Shown here: in pieces, positions 16,190-25,543 of the stretch | How the letters are laid out: each line of letters begins with the position of its first letter | Position numbering within the stretch: position 1 is the stretch's first letter | NCBI GenBank assembly: GCA_013289585.1 | Contig: JABCZR010000006.1 | Span: forward strand, 1-64,000 | Direction: 5' to 3' | Length of the DNA stretch: 64,000 nucleotides | From: Acidobacteriota bacterium | GTDB lineage: Bacteria > Acidobacteriota > Terriglobia > Acidiferrales > UBA7541 | Translations under genes and position numbers: made by a program | Notes under the pieces: generated by a model | Told to the model about the DNA's origin: nothing | What the model saw: only the letters and a program-made list of their open reading frames with translations | Database searches by the model: none

Positions 16190-18178
16190 TCACTGACCTA
16201 CCGGTTTCAGCACTGCCGTGTTTCGCTCATCGCCTGCGATGATGCGATAAAGCTTCTTCAGATCGTCTACCTTGCTCACCGGCACGCTCAACTCTTTCAC
16301 CTCGAACGTTCGCGTGTACTTCAGTGTGTTCCCGCTCACTTCCGTCTTGCTGTGATAACTCGCGAAGCTGTATTCCGCGCTGATAGGCGGAGGCAGGTCA
16401 TCCACTTCGTAGCCAGCGGGGATTGCAATTTCGAACGTGTCCGTGTCCCGTTCCGGCCCCGGAAATTCCACTGCGAACTGGCGCGGCTCTTTGGTCTCGA
16501 GAATGTCACTTGATCTAGTGCCCAGGACTCGTGGCCGCACCAACAATAGATTCCCAGCCGTCTTTGCGTAGTTCTCGGCGACCAGCGAATAGTGGTATTC
16601 GAAGGGTTGATCCGTCTGGTTGAGATTCGAGACGGTTGCCTTGGTGATCTGAAAGGTCGAAAGAGAATTCGAGACCATACTCTCAATCGGCTTGATCTTG
16701 TCTGATTCCTTCGTGACGGTCTTTAACATCGCTCTCTGCCACAAGCCCGAATCTCCCAGCCGCGTCTCGACGATTTCGCCGGTCAGCGTGCCCTTGGGGC
16801 TCAGCGTCAGTTTTCCCGTGCGCTGGACTCCACTCGTCGCCGGAGGCAGCTGCGGCAGTCTCACCAGATCACCGCCGTCAGGCGTAACGAACAATCCGTA
16901 GTTTGCCTGTAACTCGCCCCGCAACTGCCCGAACGGCGTGTATTCGTCTGTAGGGTCAAAAATCAGGAGACGGCCGAGTTTCGGGTGATCGACAACCGCG
17001 ACTAGTGAATTATCCTTGACGTCGTTCGGCAGCCGCACCGCCAGGATCTCGTGGTTAAACCACCCGATCATGGGAGGCCGGTCCGGAGCGGCTCCTCCGC
17101 GCACGGTATTGATAGAGATGAAGTACGATTCCACCCCAATCTCGTGCAGCATCGAACTCATGAGCGTCGCTTTATCTTTGCAATCCCCATAACGATGCGT
17201 GAATATCTCCGGCGCTGGATGCGGCTGCCAGCCTCCGATTCCCAATTCGATCGCCACGTAACGGATATCTCCCTGAACGAACTTCGCCAGAGCCTGCATT
17301 TTCGCAAGCTGCGTGGCGCTTGAAATTGTCAGCGCGGCAACCTTCTGCTTGATTTCAGGGGAAGCATCTCGCCGCCCTTGCTCCAGGCCTGCTTCCCAAT
17401 TCCCCATGTCTCGCCAATTCTGGAACCCCTTGTTTGCGCCCCCGCCCGGGGGCACAAAGGAGACCACCAGCAACCCGGCGATTCCTGGCCACGGCGGCAT
17501 TTCTCCTTCGGGCCGGATTCCTTTCACGTCGCTCACAACCCACTGTACCTGGTTGCCCGTTTGCGTCGGCTTGGCTTCCGGATAATTCATCCACGTTGCT
17601 TTGTATTCCCAGCCTGCGGGCAGTTGCACTGTGTAGTGAGATTCGCGCACAGGATTCGTTCTCTGAAATCCCCAGATGTCTTGCAAAACGAAAGGCTGCG
17701 ACTCTTCCTCGTATTCGAATCCCACGATGTTTCCCGGATCGGAAGCAGGGATGCGAAGAAGTTTGTCCTTAACGTCGGATACCAGTTCGCTCCCTTCGAT
17801 CTTCGGCAGCGATATCTCGACGGCTTCCTTGTCTTTCACTTCATAGTCTTTGCCCTGCGCAGGTATACACCAGCCGCGCATGCCGGTGATCTTGGAATGA
17901 GAGTTGAAAGACGCGGCCACGATTCCATATTCCCGCCCGCCGGGTCGTAGAATTTTGTAAGCTTCCCGGACAGTAGTCTTGATCTTGTCCGCGGATTGCA
18001 CGGTTACAATTCTTTCAGAATAAAGCAGCACCGCGTCCGTCTTTTCGTCGTGAGCCGGAAGTGGCACTCCCACCAGCGCGTGCATCCATCCAGGAGCGTC
18101 TCCCGCGAATGCGCGTGGCATTTGGCCAATCGCACAGAATGCGAGAAGCGTGGCGAGATAAACAAATGGGCGTCGCAT
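16190..18178 (-). CDS. DUF3857/transglutaminase-like secreted protein, catalytic residues intact
   Basis: A 662-residue protein with a signal peptide (MRRPFVYLATLLAFCAIGQM). An N-terminal DUF3857 beta domain is followed by a transglutaminase core: the catalytic Cys in FTHRYGDCKDKATLMSSML, His in GWFNHEILAVRL and Asp in LLIFDPTDEYTPFG. A C-terminal beta region follows (YEVDDLPPPISAEYSFASYH). The fold is papain-like and probably acts in the periplasm on peptide or protein substrates. The ATG at 18178 lies one base past the stop of its paralogue upstream, so the two form an operon. Confidence 0.85.
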   Translation of the reverse strand: MRRPFVYLATLLAFCAIGQMPRAFAGDAPGWMHALVGVPLPAHDEKTDAVLLYSERIVTVQSADKIKTTVREAYKILRPGGREYGIVAASFNSHSKITGMRGWCIPAQGKDYEVKDKEAVEISLPKIEGSELVSDVKDKLLRIPASDPGNIVGFEYEEESQPFVLQDIWGFQRTNPVRESHYTVQLPAGWEYKATWMNYPEAKPTQTGNQVQWVVSDVKGIRPEGEMPPWPGIAGLLVVSFVPPGGGANKGFQNWRDMGNWEAGLEQGRRDASPEIKQKVAALTISSATQLAKMQALAKFVQGDIRYVAIELGIGGWQPHPAPEIFTHRYGDCKDKATLMSSMLHEIGVESYFISINTVRGGAAPDRPPMIGWFNHEILAVRLPNDVKDNSLVAVVDHPKLGRLLIFDPTDEYTPFGQLRGELQANYGLFVTPDGGDLVRLPQLPPATSGVQRTGKLTLSPKGTLTGEIVETRLGDSGLWQRAMLKTVTKESDKIKPIESMVSNSLSTFQITKATVSNLNQTDQPFEYHYSLVAENYAKTAGNLLLVRPRVLGTRSSDILETKEPRQFAVEFPGPERDTDTFEIAIPAGYEVDDLPPPISAEYSFASYHSKTEVSGNTLKYTRTFEVKELSVPVSKVDDLKKLYRIIAGDERNTAVLKPVGQ

Positions 18179-18179
18179 T

Positions 18180-20144
18180 TCAGTTGCTAACCGCTGCGGT
18201 GCCCGGTTGCAGCACGACCTGTTGGTCATCCCCGCTCCTCACTACCTGAAAAAAACTTCTCAACACTGGATAGGACTTTGGATCGACCATGACAAGGTCT
18301 ACCCTCAACCGCCGGGTCACGTGCAGCGTCCCCTTGTCGTCCTCTGCCTTCATCAGGTAAAGCACCGCCTTGGCATCCTGGTTCTGTGGCGCGGGCAGGC
18401 TGCTGACTTTCCAGGCCAGCGGCAGGTCGATGGCAACCTCATCTATTTTTTCAAATGGATACTCAAAGTAGATCGGGTGCACCCGGTTAGCGTGTTCGAA
18501 AACGTGTTTCTCTGTCGCACTGAAGAGTCCCATCGGTACGAGCGCCCGTTTCCCCGCCCCGGAAGCCCAACCCTGCACCTTGAGATCGTACTCGGCAACC
18601 AATGTCGGCGCAGAACTCCCCCAATCGGGCTTGTTCGTCAGTTCCACGTCGATTCCCACCGGAATGTATTCCCTCAACTGATCCTCGAGGAACTTTTTAC
18701 GGTTGGCGTCGTCTTCGTTGCGCTGCTCGATCCTCCGCTGCAGGGCTTCCAAACCGGAGAACGTGACGCTGACCTTTCCCTCCAGCGACCCCGTTTCCGT
18801 CAGCTTCATGTCCGCTTTACGCTGTATTTGAGAAACCGAGCTTTGCGGCAAAGTTGTCGTCACCCAGCTTCCGCCGTCCTTATCGAGCTTCAGCCCTTGT
18901 ACTCCTGTTTCCGGCCATGGCAGCAAACCGAATGGCGCAAATTTCATCGCCGGGTCGCAATAGACATCCTTGCCGTTCAGCTTCACAAGCACGACGTCGC
19001 CATTCAGCTGCGAAACGCTCATCACCTGCGGTTTGAAAAAGTATTCATTGCGGCTCGAAATGTACACGGAATAGGCCTCGAACCCCGCCGCTCTTGCAAG
19101 TGCCAGGAACAACCAATTAACTTGGCGGCTATCGCCGTAGCCCTGCTTCCAGAGATCTTCGACATTGTTGACATCCTTCTGCTTCTCGCGTTTCGCTTCC
19201 TGCTCTGTCTTGGAAACTTCCCAGGAAGTGTTGCGCACCTTCTGCACCCGGTCATAAATCTTCTGGAGCTTGGCATCAGGCGTATCATTTGGCACCACGA
19301 TTCCCGCCACTGCCTGTTCCATGGCCTTGCGCCTTCCTGTAAACGCCTCCACCCGGTCGTTATACCTTTTCCCCTCCTTCTTCCAGAACTTGACCGTATC
19401 TTGCTCATCGTTGTTATCGCTGTAGACAAAATCGACGCGGTATTTCAGCTCGTTCTCCGGAGGCATATAGTCCTCGACCTGGAAGGCAGGGACATTCTGT
19501 GTCTCCAGCCGAATCAATCCACCCTCTTTTTCCGGAGCTTTCGTTCCGGGAGGCAGACCGATCGGCCAGCTCCAGCGCAATCCAAATTCCGTGTTGGGCT
19601 TCAAAGTAAACTTGGCCCGCTTCGTGAACAGCTCCTCGCTCAAAATCCAGTGCGAATTGAAAACCCAGTTCTCTTCCAGATCCATCATGTAGTGATACTC
19701 AATGACGCTTCCGACTTGAACATCTGGCAAAGTAAACGTCTTCGCCTGATATTTCAGGCCCTTGGCTTTCACGATGGTCTTGTCAAAAGCTTTGCCTTCA
19801 AAGTGAGCGATGGATCCGTCGGGGCGGATCGTGCGTGCTTTGATCCCGGAGATGTTTCCTTCGCCTTTAAAGAAGGGAATTTCGACATCGCCGTATTTCC
19901 TTCCTTCCTCGGTGAGAATCTTGATCCGCACATAGTTGTACTCATGGCCGTTACGCGAATCGTCACGATCCACCTGGCGATAAAGATACACAGCCGGGGC
20001 TCCTGGCGCCTCCGGCACGCTAGTCATCTTGAGCTCTTCGGGCGAGATAGGCAGCCAGTCGTCGCCGCTCACGAGCGTCGTGCGCTGCGCGGCGGCACCG
20101 GCCATTAACACGACGGCCATCAAAAACACTCGGCGAAAGTTCAC
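18180..20144 (-). CDS. DUF3857/transglutaminase-like secreted protein, catalytic Cys and His replaced
   Basis: A 654-residue paralogue of the next gene, with the same layout: signal peptide (RRVFLMAVVLMAGAAAQ), DUF3857 domain and transglutaminase-like core. Where the partner has YGDCKD it has YGDSRQ, and where the partner has FNHEIL it has LNGDVV, while the Asp-containing CDPAMKFAPFG is kept. It therefore appears to be a catalytically dead member that may bind or scaffold. The start is a GTG at 20144 with GGAGG six bases upstream; the longer ORF-track start lacks a signal peptide. Confidence 0.8.
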   Translation of the reverse strand: MNFRRVFLMAVVLMAGAAAQRTTLVSGDDWLPISPEELKMTSVPEAPGAPAVYLYRQVDRDDSRNGHEYNYVRIKILTEEGRKYGDVEIPFFKGEGNISGIKARTIRPDGSIAHFEGKAFDKTIVKAKGLKYQAKTFTLPDVQVGSVIEYHYMMDLEENWVFNSHWILSEELFTKRAKFTLKPNTEFGLRWSWPIGLPPGTKAPEKEGGLIRLETQNVPAFQVEDYMPPENELKYRVDFVYSDNNDEQDTVKFWKKEGKRYNDRVEAFTGRRKAMEQAVAGIVVPNDTPDAKLQKIYDRVQKVRNTSWEVSKTEQEAKREKQKDVNNVEDLWKQGYGDSRQVNWLFLALARAAGFEAYSVYISSRNEYFFKPQVMSVSQLNGDVVLVKLNGKDVYCDPAMKFAPFGLLPWPETGVQGLKLDKDGGSWVTTTLPQSSVSQIQRKADMKLTETGSLEGKVSVTFSGLEALQRRIEQRNEDDANRKKFLEDQLREYIPVGIDVELTNKPDWGSSAPTLVAEYDLKVQGWASGAGKRALVPMGLFSATEKHVFEHANRVHPIYFEYPFEKIDEVAIDLPLAWKVSSLPAPQNQDAKAVLYLMKAEDDKGTLHVTRRLRVDLVMVDPKSYPVLRSFFQVVRSGDDQQVVLQPGTAAVSN

Positions 20145-20485
20145 GGAGTGCCTCCACACTGAATTTGAAAGAAAGGCGCAAATCGATGGTTTACGAGGAG
20201 ATCCCGCGGGTTTGCCGCCCCGAGCGTGCATCCCCCTGAGCTTACCCATGCGCTTGCCCGTTTCGCGGTCGTCAGCGAGGTGGAAGGATCCCAAACATTA
20301 GGCATTATTACCGACCTGAATACTGTATAGCGCCGGACAATACTAGGATGCCTCACTTGTGTCAAGAGAACCGAAGCCCAATTTCAAGGCTCGCAGCAGG
20401 ATTCTCTTCCCCGCCCCGCCTACCTGCGGCATAATCCCCCGCACGCGGCTGCACGCGCATCCAATCGAAGACCAGGGAGGTTTTG

Positions 20486-22714
20486 GTGAGCGATCGTCCA
20501 TGGAGTTCCACGGCCCCTCCGGGCGAATTCCGCACCTACATTTCAGCGGAAGAAAGCATCAAGGAATTCACCATTCGCGCGGTGATTCTAGGTGCGCTCT
20601 TTGGATTGTTGTTCGGGGCGGTGACCGTCTACGTCGGTCTGCGCGCCGGGCTCACCGTTTCCGCTTCCATCCCCATTTCCGTGCTCTCCATCAGCATTCT
20701 TCGCGCCTTCGGCCGCTCCACCATCCTCGAAAACAACATTGTCCAGACCACCGGTTCCGCCGGCGAATCGCTCGCCGCAGGAGTGATGTTCACGCTCCCG
20801 GCGTTGATCTTTCTCGGCTTCGGTTCGGAGTTCACTTTCTGGCGCATCTTCCCCCTCGCGCTCCTCGGCGGCTGGCTTGGCGTCTTGTTCATGGTGCCTC
20901 TCCGCCGCCAGCTCATCGTCAAGGAACACGGCAATCTCGCCTTTCCCGAAGGCACTGCCTGCGCCGACGTCCTCGTTGCCGGCGAACGCGGCGGTTCTTT
21001 CGCCGGGCGCGTCTTCTGGGGACTTGGCCTCGGCGGTATCTACACTTTTTTCATGAACACTCTGCAAGCCTGGACCGGCCAGCCCGAAGCGCAGCCTGGT
21101 TGGTTCCCCGGCGCCTCTTTCCGCGCAGCCATCACTTCCGAATACCTTGGCGTTGGCTACATCATCGGTCCGCGAGTCTCCGGCATCCTCTTCGCCGGCG
21201 GCATCATCTCCTGGCTGGTCATGATGCCTGCTATCAAGTTCTACGGCCAGCTCGCGGGCAATTCTCCCATCTACCCCTCCACCATTCCGATTCCACTCAT
21301 GACCCCAGACGACATCTGGCGCAGTTACATCCGCCCCATGGGCGCCGGCGCCGTTGCCGCCGCTGGGTTGATCACTCTGCTTCGCACACTGCCCACAATC
21401 ATCTCCGCTCTCCGCGCCGGCCTCAAAGACGTGCGCGCGGAAGGCGCCGGACAGGCCGCCTCCTCCAGCCGCATCGAACGCGACATTCCCATGCGCACCG
21501 TGGTCATCGGTTCCATCCTCATCGTCGCCATGATGTGGGTCTTGCTCACCTTTCATCCCATGCAAGGCGCCAGCACGTTCTGGTATCAGAATCTTTTCGC
21601 CGCCGTCTTCGTCGTGGTCTTCGGCTTTTTGTTTGTCACCGTCGCTGGACGCATCAGCGGCCTTCTCGGGAACTCTTCCAACCCCATCAGCGGCATGAGC
21701 ATCGCCACCCTCATGGCCACCTGCGCCGTCTTCTTCCTGGCAGGCTGGACAGCGCCAAACTATGCGGTCCTCGCTCTGATGATCGGCGGCGTGGTCTGTA
21801 TCGCCGCGGCCATCGCCGGAGCCACTTCCCAGGACCTCAAAACCGGCTATCTCGTCGGTGCCACCCCGTTCTGGCAACAGATGGGTTTGCTCGTGGGCGT
21901 CACCGTCTCCACCGTGGCCATCGGAGCGACGCTGAATCTAATGAACAAAGGCCTCGAAAAATATATCCCCACGCCAATCCCCGTAAACATCCAAGCTCTG
22001 CCTTCCGGCGTCAAAATCGAGCGCGACACCTTTATCTATCACGACAAAAACTACGTCCTCATCAATTCCCTCGGCTCACACGAAATCCCCGATGGCGAAT
22101 ATCTCTACGACTCCGGAACCAAACAAATCGAATTTCAGTGGGCCCAAGGCATCGGCAGCGACAAGGCTCCTGCTCCCCAGGCGCGTTTGATGGCCACCGT
22201 CATCAACGGCATTCTGAATCAGCGCCTTCCCTGGCGCCTCGTGCTCATGGGCGTCGCACTGGTCATCGCCGTGGAAATCCTCGGCGTTCGCTCTCTGGCC
22301 TTCGCTACCGGTTCCTATCTTTCCATCGCCACCACCGGGGCCATGTTCGCCGGGGGCCTCGTCCGCGCGCTCGTTGAAGCCACCACCAAGAAAAAAGACG
22401 AAAGCGAAGCCAGCCCCGGCGCGCTCTATTCCAGCGGTCTGATCGCTGCCGGCGGGGTCTTCGGCCTGCTCGGGATCATCATCGCTCTATTCCAGGACCA
22501 GGAAATCTCCCACCATGTCCCGCATTGGCTCTCGGCAGTTTTGCGTCTCCCTTGGCCAGAAAAACTTTTCGCCTTCGGCCCTCGGCATTGGCCATGGCTC
22601 GCAGCCAACGACAAACTGCCCATGCCCACGAGCGCGCAATCCCTCTTCGGCGTTTTCATGTTCGCGCTCCTTGCAGCTTCACTCTTCTATTTCGCGCGCA
22701 AGAAACTCGATTAG
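20486..22714 (+). CDS. OPT-family oligopeptide/metal-chelate transporter
   Basis: A 742-residue polytopic protein of the oligopeptide transporter superfamily, with about 14-16 hydrophobic segments. The N-terminus TIRAVILGALFGLLFGAVTV and the conserved NNIVQTTGSAGESLAAGVMF are hallmarks of the family. It has one large soluble loop (about residues 500-570) with an extra domain. Substrates in the family are small peptides or metal-chelate conjugates, powered by proton symport. The GTG at 20486, five bases after GGGAGG, is preferred to the TTG one codon earlier. It is divergent from the DUF3857 pair. Confidence 0.88.
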   Translation: MSDRPWSSTAPPGEFRTYISAEESIKEFTIRAVILGALFGLLFGAVTVYVGLRAGLTVSASIPISVLSISILRAFGRSTILENNIVQTTGSAGESLAAGVMFTLPALIFLGFGSEFTFWRIFPLALLGGWLGVLFMVPLRRQLIVKEHGNLAFPEGTACADVLVAGERGGSFAGRVFWGLGLGGIYTFFMNTLQAWTGQPEAQPGWFPGASFRAAITSEYLGVGYIIGPRVSGILFAGGIISWLVMMPAIKFYGQLAGNSPIYPSTIPIPLMTPDDIWRSYIRPMGAGAVAAAGLITLLRTLPTIISALRAGLKDVRAEGAGQAASSSRIERDIPMRTVVIGSILIVAMMWVLLTFHPMQGASTFWYQNLFAAVFVVVFGFLFVTVAGRISGLLGNSSNPISGMSIATLMATCAVFFLAGWTAPNYAVLALMIGGVVCIAAAIAGATSQDLKTGYLVGATPFWQQMGLLVGVTVSTVAIGATLNLMNKGLEKYIPTPIPVNIQALPSGVKIERDTFIYHDKNYVLINSLGSHEIPDGEYLYDSGTKQIEFQWAQGIGSDKAPAPQARLMATVINGILNQRLPWRLVLMGVALVIAVEILGVRSLAFATGSYLSIATTGAMFAGGLVRALVEATTKKKDESEASPGALYSSGLIAAGGVFGLLGIIIALFQDQEISHHVPHWLSAVLRLPWPEKLFAFGPRHWPWLAANDKLPMPTSAQSLFGVFMFALLAASLFYFARKKLD

Positions 22715-22814
22715 TCTTTTCGAAACACGTGCATTGGTTAAAAAAGGGCTCAACGCGATTGGTACATGTTCCACACTTTGACGGATATCCTAGCCCGCCG
22801 TAAACTCAAGTAGT

Positions 22815-23606
22815 ATGGGCTCCCGGTCAGGCATCAAGAGCTATCGCGTCAGCTTCAATTTCTATATCACTCCGGGTGTGCAGTGGCTGATCATCGCCAC
22901 GTTCGCGGTCTTCTTCCTGCAGGTATTGATTCGAGTTTTCTTCGGTGTTTACACTCACCAGAAATTCCTGCTCTGGTTCGGCCTTGTTCCTTCGGGTGTG
23001 ATTCCGGGCTTGCGAATCTGGCAACCCTTCACCTACCTATTTCTGCACGACCCCAACGATTTCTTGCACGTCTTGTTCAACATGCTCATGCTGTGGATGT
23101 TTGGCCGCGAATTGGAACTTGTTTGGGGCAAGGCTCGCTTCATCCGCTATTACTTTCTGACTGGTGTGGGCGCGGGGCTCATCGAAGTTCTTGTAAAAAC
23201 CATTCCCGTATTTTTCGGACACCGAGCTTCCGACATCCCGACGATCGGCGCTTCGGGCGCGATCTTCGGCATTTTCGCGGCCTGCGCCATTCTGTTCCCC
23301 GACCGCCAGGTCAGCATTATGTTTCTGCCCGTTCGCATGTCCATGCGCTCGTTTGTCTTGCTCCTGGCTGGTCTGGAGTTTTTCGTTCCACTTCTCCTTC
23401 GTTCCGCCGGAGACAATGTCAGTCACATCTGCCATCTCGGCGGCATGCTCGTCGGCTGGCTATATCTCCGCCGCGGCTCCTTCCTCTACAACGTCCGCAA
23501 TAGCGTCACTGACTGGCAAAACAAACGCAACCGCCGCCGCTTCGAGGTCTACATCAACAAGCACAAGAAAGACCCCCCGTCCCGCCCGGACAACTGGGTC
23601 AACTGA
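22815..23606 (+). CDS. Rhomboid-family intramembrane serine protease
   Basis: A 263-residue protein with six or seven membrane segments. The catalytic Ser is in TIGASGAIFGIFAA, the family GxSGxxxG motif, and the His in SHICHLGGMLVGWLY completes the dyad. The basic C-terminal tail (NKRNRRRFEVYINKHKK) is cytoplasmic. The role is cleavage of membrane-spanning substrates. It lies about 100 bases downstream of the OPT gene on the same strand, possibly in its own transcript. The downstream hairpin at 23699 could end the message. Confidence 0.9.
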   Translation: MGSRSGIKSYRVSFNFYITPGVQWLIIATFAVFFLQVLIRVFFGVYTHQKFLLWFGLVPSGVIPGLRIWQPFTYLFLHDPNDFLHVLFNMLMLWMFGRELELVWGKARFIRYYFLTGVGAGLIEVLVKTIPVFFGHRASDIPTIGASGAIFGIFAACAILFPDRQVSIMFLPVRMSMRSFVLLLAGLEFFVPLLLRSAGDNVSHICHLGGMLVGWLYLRRGSFLYNVRNSVTDWQNKRNRRRFEVYINKHKKDPPSRPDNWVN

Positions 23607-23698
23607 CCGCGTCGCGTGCCGGGTGTCGCGCAAACTTTTCCTTGATCTTCCCCTATACGCTTGCTACACTTCCCACTGTAGATAACTCCCTTTGTAGT

Positions 23699-23723
23699 GC
23701 GGCAGTCTTGCTGCCGCTTTTCT
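23699..23723 (+). terminator. Intrinsic terminator-like hairpin
   Basis: GCGGCAG-TCTTG-CTGCCGC is a perfect 7-bp stem followed by TTTTCTT. It lies about 90 bases past the rhomboid stop on the same strand. The same kind of palindrome appears near other 3' ends in this window, so it may also be a dispersed repeat doing terminator duty. Confidence 0.6.
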
Positions 23724-23809
23724 TCCTACCGACACACCCGCCGCATCGCACAAGTCAAATTCCTAGGAGCGTCACCGAATCGCCACAGTTCCACTCAAAG
23801 CAATCTAAA

Positions 23810-23905
23810 CTTAACTCGTTTAGAATCAACACTTAATCAGGTGCCCGTAAGTGCTGATTTTAAACCACATACAGAGACTCTAAGTTGTTTAGATGCAACA
23901 CTTAC
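23810..23905. repeat. Pair of imperfect direct repeats
   Basis: CTTAACTCGTTTAGAATCAA (from 23810) and CTAAGTTGTTTAGATGCAA (from 23880) are followed by the shared CACTTA, about 70 bases apart. The spacer contains TAAGTGCTGATT, complementary in two blocks to the first repeat's CACTTAATCAG. It could be a protein-binding site pair or a structured RNA. Confidence 0.45.
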
Positions 23906-24014
23906 AAAAATGCGGGGGGCGCCTTGGGGCAGGGACCGGGCTAATGGCTGGAATAGTCCGGAAGCATTCCCAACGCACGCTGATCATTAGGATGAAAAGA
24001 TTTTCGAGGCGCTC

Positions 24015-25439
24015 TTATTTCTTCCCACCAATTACGTGAAATTTCATGAAGTTCGTCGTGCCGCGGATCCCCATCGGCGTGCCCGCCACGATTCCAATCA
24101 CGTCGCCCTGGCGCACTAGCCGCTCCTGCAGCAGCCGTTTCTCGGCAACGGGCGCCAGCCCGTCCACCTTGCGGACATCCTGGATGTTCCGGGGGTACAC
24201 GCCCCAGATCAGCGCCATCCGCCTCCGTGTTTCCGCCTCCGGCGAGAACGCCACGATCGGCACCAGTGGCCGGTAGCGCGAGACCAGCCGCGCTGTGAAT
24301 CCGCTGTGCGTAAACACGGCGATCAGTTTCATGTGCAGTTCGCGCGAAGCGTGGCACACCAGCTCCGCCACGGTCTCCGCCACTTTCAGCCGCTCCTCGG
24401 TGGCCGGACGCGGAAATTCCTTGATGCTCGCTTCCGCTTCTTCGATGATTCGTGCCATCATGTCCGCGGCTTCGATCGGATATTTTCCGCTCGCAGTTTC
24501 CGCGGAAAGCATCACCGCATCCGATCCGTCGAAAATCGCGTTCGCCACATCGGAAGCTTCCGCGCGCGTCGGCCGCGGATTCTCCGTCATGGATTCCAGC
24601 ATCTGCGTTGCGGTGATTACTGGCCGGCGGAGCTCTCTCGCCCGCGCGATGATCATCTTCTGGACCACCGGCACGCGCTCCGGATTCATCTCCACGCCGA
24701 GGTCCCCGCGCGCCACCATTACGCCGTCCGCCGCGCGCAGGATGGCATCCAGGTTTTCGATCGCTTCCGGCTTCTCCAGCTTCGCGATCACTGGAGTGTC
24801 TTTTCCCGCGCGTCGAATCAATCGCTTGGCCAAAACAACGTCTTCCGGGCGCCGCACAAAACTCACGGCGATGTAGTCTGCCCCGTATTTAAGAGCGAAG
24901 ATCAAGTCCGCGCGGTCTTTCGGTGTCATCGCCGGCACGCGCAGCTTCACCCCCGGCAAATTGATCCCTTTGTGCTCGCCAAGCGCGCCGCCGTTCACCA
25001 CTTCGCAGATCACCTGCCTGTCCCGGACCTGCACGACGCGCAGCTCGATCAGCCCGTCCGAAAGCAGGATGCGATCCCCGCGGTGAACTTCCCGCGGCAA
25101 CGGCGTAAACGTCGTATTCACGCGTGTCGAATCGCCCAGAATTTTCTGTGTGGTGATCACGAATTGTTGGCCGGTGCGCAGCAGCACCGGGCCGCCGCCG
25201 GCCAAAGGTCCCGTACGGATTTTCGGCCCTTGCAGGTCGGCCAGAATGGCGATGGGTTTCTGGTGCTTGACGGCGGCGGCGCGCAGCACGGAAATATTTT
25301 TGGCGTGCTCCTCATGCGTGCCGTGCGAAAAATTGAGCCGCGCTACGTCCATTCCCGCGCGCAGCAGACGGTCGATCATTTGCGGCGAACGGCTTGCCGG
25401 CCCGATCGTGCAGACAATTTTGGAGTGACGAAAGCTCAT
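24015..25439 (-). CDS. pyk: Pyruvate kinase
   Basis: A 474-residue glycolytic enzyme that makes ATP and pyruvate from phosphoenolpyruvate and ADP. The N-terminus KIVCTIGPASRSPQMIDRLL is typical, the signature with the catalytic Lys is TPVIAKLEKPEAIENLDAIL, and metal/ADP residues lie in DGVMVARGDLGVEM and PVITATQMLESM. The C-terminal domain is complete (ITATQ to GIRGTTNFMKFH). The ATG at 25439 is clear. An M20 peptidase lies 100 bases upstream on the same strand. Confidence 0.96.
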   Translation of the reverse strand: MSFRHSKIVCTIGPASRSPQMIDRLLRAGMDVARLNFSHGTHEEHAKNISVLRAAAVKHQKPIAILADLQGPKIRTGPLAGGGPVLLRTGQQFVITTQKILGDSTRVNTTFTPLPREVHRGDRILLSDGLIELRVVQVRDRQVICEVVNGGALGEHKGINLPGVKLRVPAMTPKDRADLIFALKYGADYIAVSFVRRPEDVVLAKRLIRRAGKDTPVIAKLEKPEAIENLDAILRAADGVMVARGDLGVEMNPERVPVVQKMIIARARELRRPVITATQMLESMTENPRPTRAEASDVANAIFDGSDAVMLSAETASGKYPIEAADMMARIIEEAEASIKEFPRPATEERLKVAETVAELVCHASRELHMKLIAVFTHSGFTARLVSRYRPLVPIVAFSPEAETRRRMALIWGVYPRNIQDVRKVDGLAPVAEKRLLQERLVRQGDVIGIVAGTPMGIRGTTNFMKFHVIGGKK

Positions 25440-25543
25440 GTTCTCAACTTGGAAGAATATTCCGTTCTGTCCGGTTTTCCTATGGGAAGGCGCAGGGAGC
25501 AGCCGCTATTTTTTCAATCTTCGTTATGCGCTTCTTCGCTCTC

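Larger units (their letters stand above)
23607..24014. other. Intergenic stretch with hairpin and direct repeats
   Basis: There is no convincing gene between the rhomboid gene and the pyruvate kinase 3' end. The region holds the terminator-like hairpin at 23699-23723 and two imperfect 26-bp direct repeats at 23810-23835 and 23880-23905. Between and around them are CACTTA/TAAGTG and ATCAG/CTGAT pairings. Short ORFs on both strands are not protein-like. Confidence 0.5.

Noticed and set aside
18207-20108. 633-codon plus-strand ORF opposite the second DUF3857 gene
   Set aside because: Antisense shadow with His/Arg/Leu-rich composition and no domain; the minus-strand protein has a signal peptide and a clear family.
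20588-21877. 429-codon minus-strand ORF inside the OPT gene
   Set aside because: Acidic, Gly/Asp/Glu-rich shadow with no signal or motif.
20359-22377. 672-codon plus-strand ORF overlapping the OPT transporter
   Set aside because: Very rich in Arg, His, Ser and Pro and sits in a different frame of the OPT gene; a typical GC-driven shadow ORF.
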